From Butyrivibrio sp. (GTDB lineage Bacteria > Bacillota > Clostridia > Lachnospirales > Lachnospiraceae): a stretch of 64,000 bases of DNA. Below the pieces are notes generated by a model. That model was not told the DNA's origin, ran no database searches, and was given only the letters and a program-made list of their open reading frames with translations. Within the stretch, counting starts at the first letter, position 1. Every line of letters starts with the position of its first letter. Positions 43,177-52,693 of this stretch are shown here, in pieces. Where the stretch lies: contig SVGA01000004.1 of assembly GCA_015056575.1 (NCBI GenBank), forward strand, positions 124,001 through 188,000, read 5' to 3'. Both the position numbers and the translations under genes were made by a program.

Positions 43177-45147
43177 ATGGCTTTTATAAATGAGCTGGAC
43201 AAAAAAACTATAGATCAGATTGCTGCCGGTGAAGTGGTAGAGCGGCCTTCCAGTGTGGTAAAAGAGCTGGTGGAGAATGCCATAGACTCCGGTGCTACCG
43301 CCGTTACAGTTGAAATCAGGGGCGGTGGTATAGAAATGATAAGGGTTACCGACAACGGCTCGGGAATAGAAAAAAGCGAGATCCGTAAGGCCTTTAAGCG
43401 CCACGCCACAAGTAAACTTCAAACCATTGAGGATCTCGATTCCATAAGATCCCTCGGATTTAGAGGTGAGGCTCTTTCCAGTATCTGCGCTGTTTCACAG
43501 GTTGATATGATCACCAAGACAAGAGACGATATCGCAGGAACAAGGTACTGCATAAACGGCGGAGAAGAGGCGGCTTTTGAGGAGATAGGGGCTCCCGACG
43601 GAACCACCCTGATCATTAGAAATCTCTTTTACAACACTCCCGCAAGGAAGAAATTCCTTAAGACACCTCAGACTGAGGCGAGCCACATAGGAGATGTGAT
43701 GGAGCATCTGGCTCTGGATAACCCCACTGTCTCTTTTCACTTTATAGTAAATAAGGACGACAAATTCTCAACCTCCGGAAACGGGGATTTAAAGGAGATA
43801 ATCTACAGGATCTACGGAAGAGATATTTCCGTAAGTCTTGTACCCATCAATGCTTCAAATGGCATCTATACTCTTGAAGGATATCTTGGAGAGCCTTCCA
43901 TCAACCGTTCCAACAGAAACTTTGAGATTTTCTTTGTAAACGGAAGGTTTGTCAAGGATAAGATTATGAGCAGGGCTCTGGAGGAGGGTTACAAGCAGTA
44001 TCTTATGATGCACAAGTTCCCCTTTGCCGTGCTTCACTTAAGGATGGATCCTTCGCTTGTTGATGTAAATGTTCATCCCGCCAAGCTTGAGGTGAGGTTC
44101 AGGGAGCAGAATCAGCTCTATGATTTTATCATGAACAGCGTTGAGAACACTCTAAGAAACAGGGAGATGATCCCCGATGCGCTGCTTTCCGAGAAAGAAG
44201 ACAGAGAGCTTGGACAGATCATGGAGAGCACATCCTCTGATAAAGCAGATAATATTGCAGCCAAAGAACCCGCAAAAGAGCTAAAGCATGCTCCGCAGCC
44301 CTTCGAAACCCTTCGGTTTGAGGAACACAGGATAAGTGAGGATACACCTGTATATGCCAAGGGCGTAAAAGCACAGCCGGTGAAGATAGAGGACAGCAAT
44401 AAGTCTGCGGTATGGACAAGGATCTTCGGCGATGCTGACGGATCGGAAGCTGAGAAGAACGAAAGGCCTTCGCCCATTATTAAATCAGAGGGCGCTGTCA
44501 TAGTCGAAAAGCCCATGCAGCTTAATCTTTTCGACGAGAAGATCCTCACAAAAGAAAATGTCAGGGAATATGAGGTCCTGGGGCAGATCTTCGGCACCTA
44601 CTGGCTTATCGGCTACAAGGACAAGCTCCTTCTGATGGACCAGCATGCAGCCCATGAGAAAGTAAATTATGAGCGCATGATAAAGAGATTTAAATCGGGT
44701 GAGATGACATCTCAGATGGTGAATCCTCCGGTTATAGTTGCCCTTACCTCGGCTGAGGAGGATCTTTTTCTTGGCTACAGGCAGTATTTTGAAAAACTGG
44801 GGTTCAACATAGAGAATTTTGGAGGAAGGGAGTATGCAATGAGAGCCGTTCCCATCGATCTTTTTGGTTCCTCCAACGTCAAGGAGATGTTTATCGAGAT
44901 TCTAGACGAGCTTTCCCATGAGACGGGGCTTGACCGTACCCCCGATCTTATCAACTATAAGATCGCATCAATGGCCTGCAAAGCCTCTGTAAAGGGAAAT
45001 ACCAGGATGACTAAAGAAGAGCTTGAAGCACTTCTTGATGAGCTCTTAACCCTTGATAATCCCTATAATTGTCCACATGGACGTCCCACAATGATCTCAA
45101 TGAGCAAATACGAGATCGACAAGAAGTTTAAGAGAGTGGTGGAATGA
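43177..45147 (+). CDS. mutL: DNA mismatch repair protein MutL (endonuclease type)
   Basis: 656 residues. GHKL ATPase N-terminal half: IAAGEVVERPSSVVKELVENA, DNGSGI, SLGFRGEAL and the VNVHPAKLEVRF segment. A disordered linker spans about 335-465. The C-terminal dimerisation domain holds the endonuclease motif DQHA-x2-E-x4-E (DQHAAHEKVNYE), plus ACKASVKGN and CPHGRP, the zinc-site motifs. It therefore nicks the nascent strand itself, as expected in bacteria lacking MutH. Its start is the base after the mutS stop and its end overlaps miaA by 4 bases. Confidence 0.96.
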   Translation: MAFINELDKKTIDQIAAGEVVERPSSVVKELVENAIDSGATAVTVEIRGGGIEMIRVTDNGSGIEKSEIRKAFKRHATSKLQTIEDLDSIRSLGFRGEALSSICAVSQVDMITKTRDDIAGTRYCINGGEEAAFEEIGAPDGTTLIIRNLFYNTPARKKFLKTPQTEASHIGDVMEHLALDNPTVSFHFIVNKDDKFSTSGNGDLKEIIYRIYGRDISVSLVPINASNGIYTLEGYLGEPSINRSNRNFEIFFVNGRFVKDKIMSRALEEGYKQYLMMHKFPFAVLHLRMDPSLVDVNVHPAKLEVRFREQNQLYDFIMNSVENTLRNREMIPDALLSEKEDRELGQIMESTSSDKADNIAAKEPAKELKHAPQPFETLRFEEHRISEDTPVYAKGVKAQPVKIEDSNKSAVWTRIFGDADGSEAEKNERPSPIIKSEGAVIVEKPMQLNLFDEKILTKENVREYEVLGQIFGTYWLIGYKDKLLLMDQHAAHEKVNYERMIKRFKSGEMTSQMVNPPVIVALTSAEEDLFLGYRQYFEKLGFNIENFGGREYAMRAVPIDLFGSSNVKEMFIEILDELSHETGLDRTPDLINYKIASMACKASVKGNTRMTKEELEALLDELLTLDNPYNCPHGRPTMISMSKYEIDKKFKRVVE

Positions 45148-46091
45148 CAGACAAACAGAAACTGATCGTTATAACCGGTCCCACTGCGGTGGGAAAAACA
45201 AAACTGTCAATAGAGCTTGCAAAGAGAATAGGCGGAGAGATAATCTCCGCTGATTCTATGCAGGTCTATAAATACATGGATATCGGCACTGACAAGATAA
45301 CACCTGAGAAAATGGAGGGTGTCCCGCATCACCTTATTGATTTTCTGGATCCCGGAGAAGATTTTAATGTTTTCATTTTCCAGAAGCTGGTGAAGGAAGC
45401 TATTGCTGATATTTCATCCAGAGGGAAGGTGCCGGTAATAGTTGGCGGTACAGGCTTCTACATCCAGGCGGTTTTATATGACATCGATTTTACCGAGACG
45501 GATGAGGATGACTCCTACAGAAAAGAGCTTGAGCAGCGTGCTGCAAATGGCGAGGCCGGAGAGCTTCACAAGGAGCTTGAGAGCATCGATCCCGAATCTG
45601 CTGCCATCATCCATGTCAATAATGTAAAAAGAGTCATCAGAGCGCTGGAATACTACCAAAAGACGGGGAAACCCATCTCCGAGCATAATGCGCAACAGCA
45701 TCAAAAAGAATCACCTTACGATTTTTGCTGCTTCGTATTGACAGACGAGCGAAAAACGCTATACTCACGCATAGAGAAAAGAGTGGATCAGATGATAGAA
45801 GAAGGCCTGGAGGAGGAAGTAAGGCGTATTGCCGATATGGGAATACCAAGAAATGCCACTTCCATGCAGGGGCTTGGATATCGTGAAATGCTGGGGTATA
45901 TTGACGGGGAATATGATCTTGAAAGAGCAGTGTACCTTATAAAGCTAAACACCAGGCACTTTGCAAAGCGCCAGCTCACCTGGTTTCGCAGGGAAAAAGA
46001 AGTCATCTGGATAGACAAAAATTCTTTTGACCATAACGATGAAAAAATATTGGAAGAAATGTTGAGGATTTATGAACACAAAGATTTATGA
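45144..46091 (+). CDS. miaA: tRNA dimethylallyltransferase MiaA
   Basis: 315 residues. Transfers dimethylallyl to A37 of tRNAs reading UNN codons, producing the substrate of MiaB. P-loop ITGPTAVGKTKLSIELA, the ISADSMQVYKYMDIGTDK block, HHLIDFLDP, VGGTGFYIQAV, and tRNA-binding RTxxRKFAKRQLTWFR-like segment (NTRHFAKRQLTWFRRE). Overlaps mutL by 4 bases and the next gene by 20 bases. In many Firmicutes hfq follows miaA; it is absent here. Confidence 0.96.
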   Translation: MTDKQKLIVITGPTAVGKTKLSIELAKRIGGEIISADSMQVYKYMDIGTDKITPEKMEGVPHHLIDFLDPGEDFNVFIFQKLVKEAIADISSRGKVPVIVGGTGFYIQAVLYDIDFTETDEDDSYRKELEQRAANGEAGELHKELESIDPESAAIIHVNNVKRVIRALEYYQKTGKPISEHNAQQHQKESPYDFCCFVLTDERKTLYSRIEKRVDQMIEEGLEEEVRRIADMGIPRNATSMQGLGYREMLGYIDGEYDLERAVYLIKLNTRHFAKRQLTWFRREKEVIWIDKNSFDHNDEKILEEMLRIYEHKDL

Positions 46092-47355
46092 AGAACTTGG
46101 AATATCCGAAAAAGTAACCCTTTTCGGAGAAGAGATACTAAAGGGGCTTAAGGAGCGGTTTGAAAAGATCGATGAGACCGCCGAATACAATCAGCTCAAG
46201 GTTTTAAAAGCAATGCAGGACGCCAGGGTCAGTGAGGCATGTCTTCTCGGAACCACAGGCTATGGCTATAACGATATGGGAAGAGACAAGCTGGAAGAGG
46301 TTTACGCCTCGGTATTTCACACAGAAGATGCTCTTGTAAGACCTCAGATCACCTGCGGTACCCATGCTCTGGCACTGGCTCTTATGAGCAACCTTCGCCC
46401 GGGAGATATGCTTTTATCCCCTGCGGGAAAGCCCTACGACACTCTTGAAGAGGTTATAGGCATAAGGCCTTCCAAGGGATCCCTCAAGGAATACGGTATT
46501 GATTATAAGCAGATAAATCTTCTTGAAGGCGGCGCTTTTGATTATGACAGTATCAGAAAGGCAATCGAAGAGAATCCAAACATCAGGCTTGCCACGATAC
46601 AGAGATCAAAGGGATATCAGACAAGGCCTACTTTCTCTGTTGAGCAGATAGGTACTCTCATAAAATTCATCAAGGATTTAAGACCGGATATTATCTGCAT
46701 GGTAGATAACTGTTACGGAGAATTTGTGGAGACCATAGAGCCATCCGATGTTGGAGCGGATATGTGCGTTGGTAGTCTTATCAAGAACCCGGGCGGTGGA
46801 CTCGCCCCTATCGGCGGATATATCGCAGGTAAAAAAGAATGCGTTGAAAATGCAGCATACAGGCTCACTTCTCCCGGACTTGGAAAAGAGGTAGGTGCTT
46901 CCCTTGGAATCCTTCCTCAGTTCTATCAGGGATTTTTCCTTGCCCCAACGGTAACGGCTTCAGCCTTAAAGGGTGCGATCTTTGCGGCCAATATCTATGA
47001 GAAGCTTGGATTTAACGTGGTACCAAATGCCACAGAAGAGCGCCACGACATCATTCAGGCTGTAACTTTTGGTAAACCGGAAGGTGTTATAGCGTTCTGC
47101 GAGGGTATCCAGAAGGCTGCCCCGGTTGACAGCTTTGTAGCCCCCGAGCCCTGGGATATGCCGGGATATGATGCACAGGTTATCATGGCTGCCGGAGCTT
47201 TTGTCTCCGGGTCTTCCATAGAACTTTCCGCTGACGGCCCCATAAAGCCACCCTATTCAGTCTTTTTCCAGGGCGGGCTTACCTGGCCTCATGCAAAAAT
47301 GGGCATTCTTATGAGCCTGCAAAAGCTTGTAGACAAAGGGCTAGTCGTGCTATAA
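46072..47355 (+). CDS. ynbB: PLP-dependent methionine gamma-lyase-like protein (aluminium resistance / YnbB family)
   Basis: 427 residues, fold-type I PLP enzyme of the YnbB/aluminium-resistance family. Recognisable are SEACLLGTTGYGYNDMGRDKLE, VRPQITCGTHALALAL (cofactor-phosphate contact), MVDNCYGEFVE (Asp for the PLP ring nitrogen) and SLIKNPGGGLAPIGGYIAG with the Schiff-base Lys. The biochemical reaction is not established for the family; the aluminium label is historical. The gene overlaps miaA by 20 bases, the conserved miaA-ynbB neighbourhood of Firmicutes. A promoter for mreB lies in its last codons. Confidence 0.88.
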   Translation: MNTKIYEELGISEKVTLFGEEILKGLKERFEKIDETAEYNQLKVLKAMQDARVSEACLLGTTGYGYNDMGRDKLEEVYASVFHTEDALVRPQITCGTHALALALMSNLRPGDMLLSPAGKPYDTLEEVIGIRPSKGSLKEYGIDYKQINLLEGGAFDYDSIRKAIEENPNIRLATIQRSKGYQTRPTFSVEQIGTLIKFIKDLRPDIICMVDNCYGEFVETIEPSDVGADMCVGSLIKNPGGGLAPIGGYIAGKKECVENAAYRLTSPGLGKEVGASLGILPQFYQGFFLAPTVTASALKGAIFAANIYEKLGFNVVPNATEERHDIIQAVTFGKPEGVIAFCEGIQKAAPVDSFVAPEPWDMPGYDAQVIMAAGAFVSGSSIELSADGPIKPPYSVFFQGGLTWPHAKMGILMSLQKLVDKGLVVL

Positions 47356-47356
47356 T
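47327..47356 (+). promoter_or_regulatory. Promoter of the mre-pbp2-rodA operon
   Basis: TTGTAG (47327-47332), 18-bp spacer, and the extended -10 TGCTATAAT ending at 47356; it begins inside the ynbB 3' end. Expected start near 47363, leader about 57 bases. Confidence 0.65.
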
Positions 47357-47419
47357 GAACGGTACGAATTCTTGGAATAACAGAAAAATTTTATTTCTTT
47401 AATCATATAGGAGGGCATT

Positions 47420-48424
47420 TTGGCTAATATATTCGGAATCGATCTTGGAACCAGTAATATCAAGATCTACAACAGGGATGAAGACGGGCTTACAGTAGAG
47501 AAGAACATGATCGCCATCGAGAACAAGACCAATGTTTTCGCTTACGGCAATTCAGCATATGAGATGTATGAGAAGGCTCCCGACAAGATCAAGATATCTT
47601 ATCCTCTAAACAGCGGTGTTATTGCTGATATTGAGCATATGGAGACCCTTGTTAAGCTTTTCATAACAGATCAGATGAAGGGCAGTGTTAAGCCCTGTGA
47701 AGTATATATTGCAGTACCTAAGGACGTGACCGAAGTGGAAAGAAGAGCTTTCCACGATCTTATCAATGACGCCGGGATCAAGGCCAAGAAGATCATGATG
47801 GTCAAGAAGCCTCTTGCAGACGGCCTTGGAATGAATGTGGATGTTATGAACTCTCAGGGTGTTCTGGTGGTTAATGTGGGATATGATACAACTGAGATAT
47901 CAATCCTTTCTCTTCGCGGAATCGTTGTAAGTAAGCTCATCAAGGTGGGCGGCAAGAAGTTTGACGAGTCCATCAGAAACGTTATACGTAAGGAATTCGG
48001 GCTTCTTATCGGTGAAAAGACTTCGGAAAATGTTAAGATATCCCTCAAGGAACTTGAGAAAGAGGGAAAAGACGCCGTTGTTTACGGCCGTGACATTGTA
48101 ACCGGTCTTCCTGTAGAGAGACAGATTCCCACAGATCTTATCAATCAGTCACTTATTGAGAACTTTGATGCCATCCTGGATAACATCAAGGCCGCTCTTG
48201 AGAAAACTCCTCCGGAGCTTGCAGCAGACATCTTCAAGCACGGTCTGTATCTTACCGGCGGCGCATCACAGGTTTGCCACCTTGCCCAGCGCCTGTCAAA
48301 CGGTGTAGGCCTTAATGTAAATATTGCAGAAAACCCTGTTGGTTCTGTTGCAATGGGTCTTGCCAAGATCATCAAGGAAGATCAGTACAAAGCCCTTGCT
48401 TATGGAATTGAAGAGGATACATAA
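47420..48424 (+). CDS. mreB: Rod-shape actin homologue MreB
   Basis: 334 residues. ATP-binding, membrane-bound filament that directs lateral wall synthesis. Actin-fold motifs: phosphate-1 IFGIDLGTSNIKIYN, connect/phosphate-2 VVNVGYDTTEISILSLRG, adenosine motif YLTGGASQVCHLA. The start is TTG 47420, 5 bases after GGAGG; no ATG fits. It is followed by mreC on the next base, the universal mreBCD order, supporting MreB rather than an isolated Mbl paralogue. Confidence 0.93.
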   Translation: MANIFGIDLGTSNIKIYNRDEDGLTVEKNMIAIENKTNVFAYGNSAYEMYEKAPDKIKISYPLNSGVIADIEHMETLVKLFITDQMKGSVKPCEVYIAVPKDVTEVERRAFHDLINDAGIKAKKIMMVKKPLADGLGMNVDVMNSQGVLVVNVGYDTTEISILSLRGIVVSKLIKVGGKKFDESIRNVIRKEFGLLIGEKTSENVKISLKELEKEGKDAVVYGRDIVTGLPVERQIPTDLINQSLIENFDAILDNIKAALEKTPPELAADIFKHGLYLTGGASQVCHLAQRLSNGVGLNVNIAENPVGSVAMGLAKIIKEDQYKALAYGIEEDT

Positions 48425-49291
48425 ATGAGTCCCATCATTAAAAAGAGAGGAGAAGAATTTACGCTTCCAAGTAAATATCTCCTCTTTATTTTAACAGGAG
48501 TATGTATAGCAACCATTGTGCTTACATTCAATACGAGCCTTTTGAACGGGCCGGTAAATTCTTTTGCCGGTATTTTTGTGGTGCCCTTTCAGAAGGGCAT
48601 TACCGCTGTGGGCATGGGGCTTAAGGATACCACTGACAAGCTCTCATCCATTACCAAGCTTCTCGATGAGAATGAGCAGCTCAAGAAACAGGTGGATGAG
48701 CTTACCATAGCCAATACCAATTTAGAGCAGGAAAAATACGAGCTGACAGAGCTAAGAAACCTCTACAACCTTGATGCACAGTATGAAGATTACAAAAAGA
48801 CCGGAGCAAGGATCATAGCCAAGGATGCAGGCAACTGGTATCACTCCTTTGTTATCAATAAGGGTACCGATGAAGGCATTCAGGTTGATATGAATGTTAT
48901 TGCTGGCGGCGGCCTGGTGGGTCGTGTTATTGATGTTGGCCCGGACTGGGCAAAGGTTCAGTCCATAATTGCGGATAATGCTGCAGTGAGCGGAATGGTG
49001 CTAAGTTCCTCCGATAACCTTATCGTTTCCGGAGATCTGGAACTCTACAGGCAGGGATATATAAGCTTTTCAAAGCTTGTTGACGATGCTGATAAGGTAA
49101 GTATAGGAGATAAGGTGGTTACTTCTAATATCAGTGACAAGTATCTGCCCGGAATCCTCATAGGTTATATTTCAACAATAGATGATGATTCCAATAACCT
49201 TACCAAATCAGGCAGGATTACTCCTGCAGTTGACTTTGAACATATGAATGAAGTGCTGGTGCTTCTTGACCTCAAAAAGAACATGAACTGA
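48425..49291 (+). CDS. mreC: Rod-shape-determining protein MreC
   Basis: 288 residues. A short cytoplasmic N-terminus, one transmembrane helix (about 18-38, YLLFILTGVCIATIVLTF), a coiled coil (about 75-115, LLDENEQLKKQVDELTIAN) and the paired beta-barrel extracellular domain (GARIIAKDAGNWYHSFVINKG, VIAGGGLVGRVIDVGPDWAKV). It links MreB inside to PBP2 outside. Start ATG immediately after the mreB stop. Confidence 0.94.
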   Translation: MSPIIKKRGEEFTLPSKYLLFILTGVCIATIVLTFNTSLLNGPVNSFAGIFVVPFQKGITAVGMGLKDTTDKLSSITKLLDENEQLKKQVDELTIANTNLEQEKYELTELRNLYNLDAQYEDYKKTGARIIAKDAGNWYHSFVINKGTDEGIQVDMNVIAGGGLVGRVIDVGPDWAKVQSIIADNAAVSGMVLSSSDNLIVSGDLELYRQGYISFSKLVDDADKVSIGDKVVTSNISDKYLPGILIGYISTIDDDSNNLTKSGRITPAVDFEHMNEVLVLLDLKKNMN

Positions 49292-49300
49292 TCTTAGAAT

Positions 49301-49825
49301 ATGAATGTAAGAAGATTTATTTTTAATTTCATATTTGTTCTGCTTTCTTTCATACTGCAGACAACGGTATTCAGGGTGATTGATTTTGGTGGAGTCGTGC
49401 CCAATATCCTTCTTGTTTTTGCCTGCTCCACAGCTTTTATCAAAGGCGATAAGCAGGGGATCTGGGTGGGATTTTTCTGCGGACTTCTGATAGACATCTT
49501 TTTCGGGTCCTACATAGGCTTTTTTGCCATGATCTATATGTATCTGGCTTTCGTGGTAGGAAAGCTCCATGTGGTACTTTTTTCCCAGAACATATCAATC
49601 CCAATCACTATCATAACCATAGCGGATTTCGTATTCGGCTTCGTATGTTATGTTCTTATGTTTCTGTTTAGGACCAAGTTTAATATCGGCTATTATATGA
49701 CAAATATAATCATACCGGAGATGGTCTACACGGCCCTTGTTGCCATTCTTTATTATCCGCTCATCCTGAAGATCCACACACATATTGATGAGCTGGAAGA
49801 GAGGAACGCCAAGAAATTTGTTTGA
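49301..49825 (+). CDS. mreD: Rod-shape-determining protein MreD
   Basis: 174 residues, almost wholly hydrophobic, with five or six predicted membrane helices (FIFVLLSFILQTTVF, ILLVFACSTAFIKG, GFFCGLLIDIFFGSYIGFFA, TIITIADFVFGFVCYVLMFLF, TALVAILYYPLIL). The GLLIDIFFG pattern and place after mreC are typical. Ends in a charged tail overlapping the next gene by about 38 bases. Confidence 0.92.
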   Translation: MNVRRFIFNFIFVLLSFILQTTVFRVIDFGGVVPNILLVFACSTAFIKGDKQGIWVGFFCGLLIDIFFGSYIGFFAMIYMYLAFVVGKLHVVLFSQNISIPITIITIADFVFGFVCYVLMFLFRTKFNIGYYMTNIIIPEMVYTALVAILYYPLILKIHTHIDELEERNAKKFV

Positions 49826-52682
49826 TAACTTTAAGGAATCCTTTATAAAGTTCATAACCTCCAGGGCCGTTATGGTATGCGGTGTTCTTGGAATTCTTGC
49901 CTGCATCATAGTGTACAGGCTTTTTTCGCTGCAGATAATTAACGGTGAATACTATCTTGATTCCTTTAAGCTGAGGATCAAGAAAGAGAAGACCATTGCC
50001 GCAGCAAGAGGCAATATTTATGACAGGAACGGAAATCTTCTTGCCTACAATGAGCTTGCCAATTCCGTTACCATCGAGGATGTTTACAAATCGGGATCCC
50101 AGAAGAACAAGAACATCAATACTACTCTGGACAGACTCATCACGATAATCGAGAAGAACGGTGACAGTGTTGACAAGAATTTCAATATTGTCATTGCAGA
50201 TAACGGGAATTTTGAATTTACGGTGGAAGATAAACAACTTTTAAGGTTCCTGGCGGATGTCTACGGACACAGCTCCATTAACGATCTTAAATATGAGGAG
50301 AAGATCAAGACAGCTAAGGAAGTTGTAGATGATCTTTGCGGAACTTTTAAAATCGGAGACTATGAGGAATCGGGTAATTCCGATACTCCCTTTGTGCCTA
50401 TGAAGGGCTACTCAAGATCCAGAGCCCTTAAGATACTTGATATCCGCTATAATATGAACCAAAACAGCTTCCAGAAGTATATCGATACTACCGTGGCTTC
50501 CGACGTCAGTGATAAAACTGTTGCCGATGTTATGGAAAATGCTGATACTCTGGAGGGTGTATCCATTGAGGAGAGCACCGCAAGAAAGTACGTGGATGCG
50601 GTTTATTTTGCCCAGCTTCTTGGCTATACAGGTAAGATATCCGAGGATGAGCTTGCGACTCTTTCTCTTGAGAATCCCAGCTACGGCCTTAATGATACCG
50701 TGGGCAAATCCGGGATCGAACAGGCCATGGAGAGTGTCCTTCAGGGAACAAAGGGGTCTGAGACGGTTTATGTAGATAATACGGGGCAGGTTATAGAGAC
50801 CAGTAACTATGTGGATTCACTTGCGGGAAATGACGTATATCTGACCATTGACAAGGATCTTACCGAGGCCTGCTACAACATTATCGAGCAGTCTCTGGCA
50901 GGTATCCTGGTTTCAAAGATACAGAATGTAAAAACCTATACCTATTCATCCACATCAAGCTCCAGCAATATTGTTATTCCTATCTATGATGTATACTACG
51001 CAATCTTCGACAATCACGTGGTTGATATCAGCCATTTTTCCGAAAGAAATGCGAAAGATAATGAACGGGCTGTGTATGAGCAGTATCAAAGTAAATATGC
51101 CCAGGTTATTGAGGAGCTTCAGTCTGAGCTCAATGAAAAAGAAACTCCCTATGACCACCTCACCAAAGAATATCAATGGTATATGAGCCATATCGCTGCT
51201 GCTTTATATTCTGACGGAATAATCGATTCTTCTCTGGTGGACAGGGAGGATTCGGTATATCTTGCCTGGACTAAGGATGAGACTATCTCCCTGGCGGAAT
51301 ATCTTAAATATGTTATCGCCATGAACTGGGTGGATGTATCCAAGCTTGATATCGAGAACCAGTATGCAGACTCTGAGGAGATATTCAGACAGATAGTAAA
51401 ATACATAACCGATGCTCTGGAAAAAGATACGGATTTTCAGACAAGGCTTTATAAATACCTTCTTCTTGACGGCTATATTTCCGGCAATCAGGTATGCAAT
51501 ATCCTTCTGGAACAGGATGTTGTTCCCAATATGGACGAGGAGGAAAAGAGTCTTTGGGAGAGGGGCGGAGAGACTGCCTATGCTTTCATGGTGAACAGGG
51601 TTGCCAACCTTGATATCACACCCGCGCAGCTTGCTCTTGACCCTTGCACCGGATCCATGGTTGTTACGGATGTTAATAGCGGAGATGTACTGGCTCTTGT
51701 TACTTATCCCGGATATGACAACAACAAGATGGCTAACGGCGTAGATCCCGAGTATTATGCTAAACTAAGGAGCGACAATTCAAATCCGCTTCTTAACTAT
51801 GCAACCCAGCAGAAAACAGCTCCGGGTTCCACCTTCAAGATGGTATCCGCCACAGCGGGTCTTAATGAAGGAGTTATAACCACGGATTCTGTGATCTACT
51901 GCGGAGGACAGTTTGATAAGCTTAGTCCTGCACCTAAATGCTGGATACATCCAAGGGGACACGGCGGTCTTAATGTTGCCGGCGGAATCAGGAACTCCTG
52001 CAACGTATTCTTTTATGAAGTCGGTTTCAGGCTGGGCCTTGTAGGTAATAATTATGTTCCGGACACCGGTCTTGAGAGACTTGCTCATTATGCTGATCTT
52101 TACGGCCTTACAGAGAAGTCCGGTATAGAGATAGCAGAATCGGAGCCCAATGTATCGGATCAGGACGCTGTGCGTTCGGCCATCGGTCAGGGTACCCATT
52201 CATATACTACTGTGGGACTGGCCCGCTATGTTACTACCGTTGCAAATAACGGCACCTGCTATAACCTTACGCTTATTGATAAGACCACTGATTCCGACGG
52301 TAATCTTTTAGAGGATTACAGGGCAGAAGTAAGGAATGTTGTGGATCAGCCGGGATCTTACTGGAATGCGATCCATACCGGTATGAGACAGGTGGTTCAG
52401 GATAAGGCCTATTATGCCAATCTTGGTGTTACTGTTGCAGGTAAGACGGGTACGGCTCAGGAATCGGCCAGCAGACCCAACCACTCGCTTTTTGTCTGCT
52501 ATGCGCCTTATGAAAACCCTGAGATTGCCATAGCCACCAGGATCGCCTATGGTTATACATCCAGCTATGCTGCTCAGATAACAAAAGAGGCATTGGCGTA
52601 TTACTTTGAGCTCAGAGATGAAGATGATATTATCTCGGGAACTGCCCAGACACTTCAGGACGGAGCAACAAACGCAGATTAA
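49788..52682 (+). CDS. mrdA: Penicillin-binding protein 2 (elongation transpeptidase)
   Basis: 964 residues, class B PBP that crosslinks peptidoglycan during elongation with RodA. One N-terminal transmembrane helix (MVCGVLGILACIIVYRLF), then the dimerisation domain (AARGNIYDRNGNLLAYNE). Transpeptidase motifs: APGSTFKMV (catalytic Ser, about 681), SCN (RNSCNVFFYE), KTG (VAGKTGTAQES, about 885). Between the linker ending near residue 365 and the transpeptidase start near 615 (ALDPCTGSMVV) lies an extra segment of about 250 residues, largely helical and acidic, making the protein longer than typical PBP2 (600-720). Start uncertain: ATG 49788 lacks a clear ribosome site; TTG 49818 follows AGAGGA by 12 bases. 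Confidence 0.92.
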   Translation: MSWKRGTPRNLFDNFKESFIKFITSRAVMVCGVLGILACIIVYRLFSLQIINGEYYLDSFKLRIKKEKTIAAARGNIYDRNGNLLAYNELANSVTIEDVYKSGSQKNKNINTTLDRLITIIEKNGDSVDKNFNIVIADNGNFEFTVEDKQLLRFLADVYGHSSINDLKYEEKIKTAKEVVDDLCGTFKIGDYEESGNSDTPFVPMKGYSRSRALKILDIRYNMNQNSFQKYIDTTVASDVSDKTVADVMENADTLEGVSIEESTARKYVDAVYFAQLLGYTGKISEDELATLSLENPSYGLNDTVGKSGIEQAMESVLQGTKGSETVYVDNTGQVIETSNYVDSLAGNDVYLTIDKDLTEACYNIIEQSLAGILVSKIQNVKTYTYSSTSSSSNIVIPIYDVYYAIFDNHVVDISHFSERNAKDNERAVYEQYQSKYAQVIEELQSELNEKETPYDHLTKEYQWYMSHIAAALYSDGIIDSSLVDREDSVYLAWTKDETISLAEYLKYVIAMNWVDVSKLDIENQYADSEEIFRQIVKYITDALEKDTDFQTRLYKYLLLDGYISGNQVCNILLEQDVVPNMDEEEKSLWERGGETAYAFMVNRVANLDITPAQLALDPCTGSMVVTDVNSGDVLALVTYPGYDNNKMANGVDPEYYAKLRSDNSNPLLNYATQQKTAPGSTFKMVSATAGLNEGVITTDSVIYCGGQFDKLSPAPKCWIHPRGHGGLNVAGGIRNSCNVFFYEVGFRLGLVGNNYVPDTGLERLAHYADLYGLTEKSGIEIAESEPNVSDQDAVRSAIGQGTHSYTTVGLARYVTTVANNGTCYNLTLIDKTTDSDGNLLEDYRAEVRNVVDQPGSYWNAIHTGMRQVVQDKAYYANLGVTVAGKTGTAQESASRPNHSLFVCYAPYENPEIAIATRIAYGYTSSYAAQITKEALAYYFELRDEDDIISGTAQTLQDGATNAD

Positions 52683-52693
52683 GGATATTGTTT

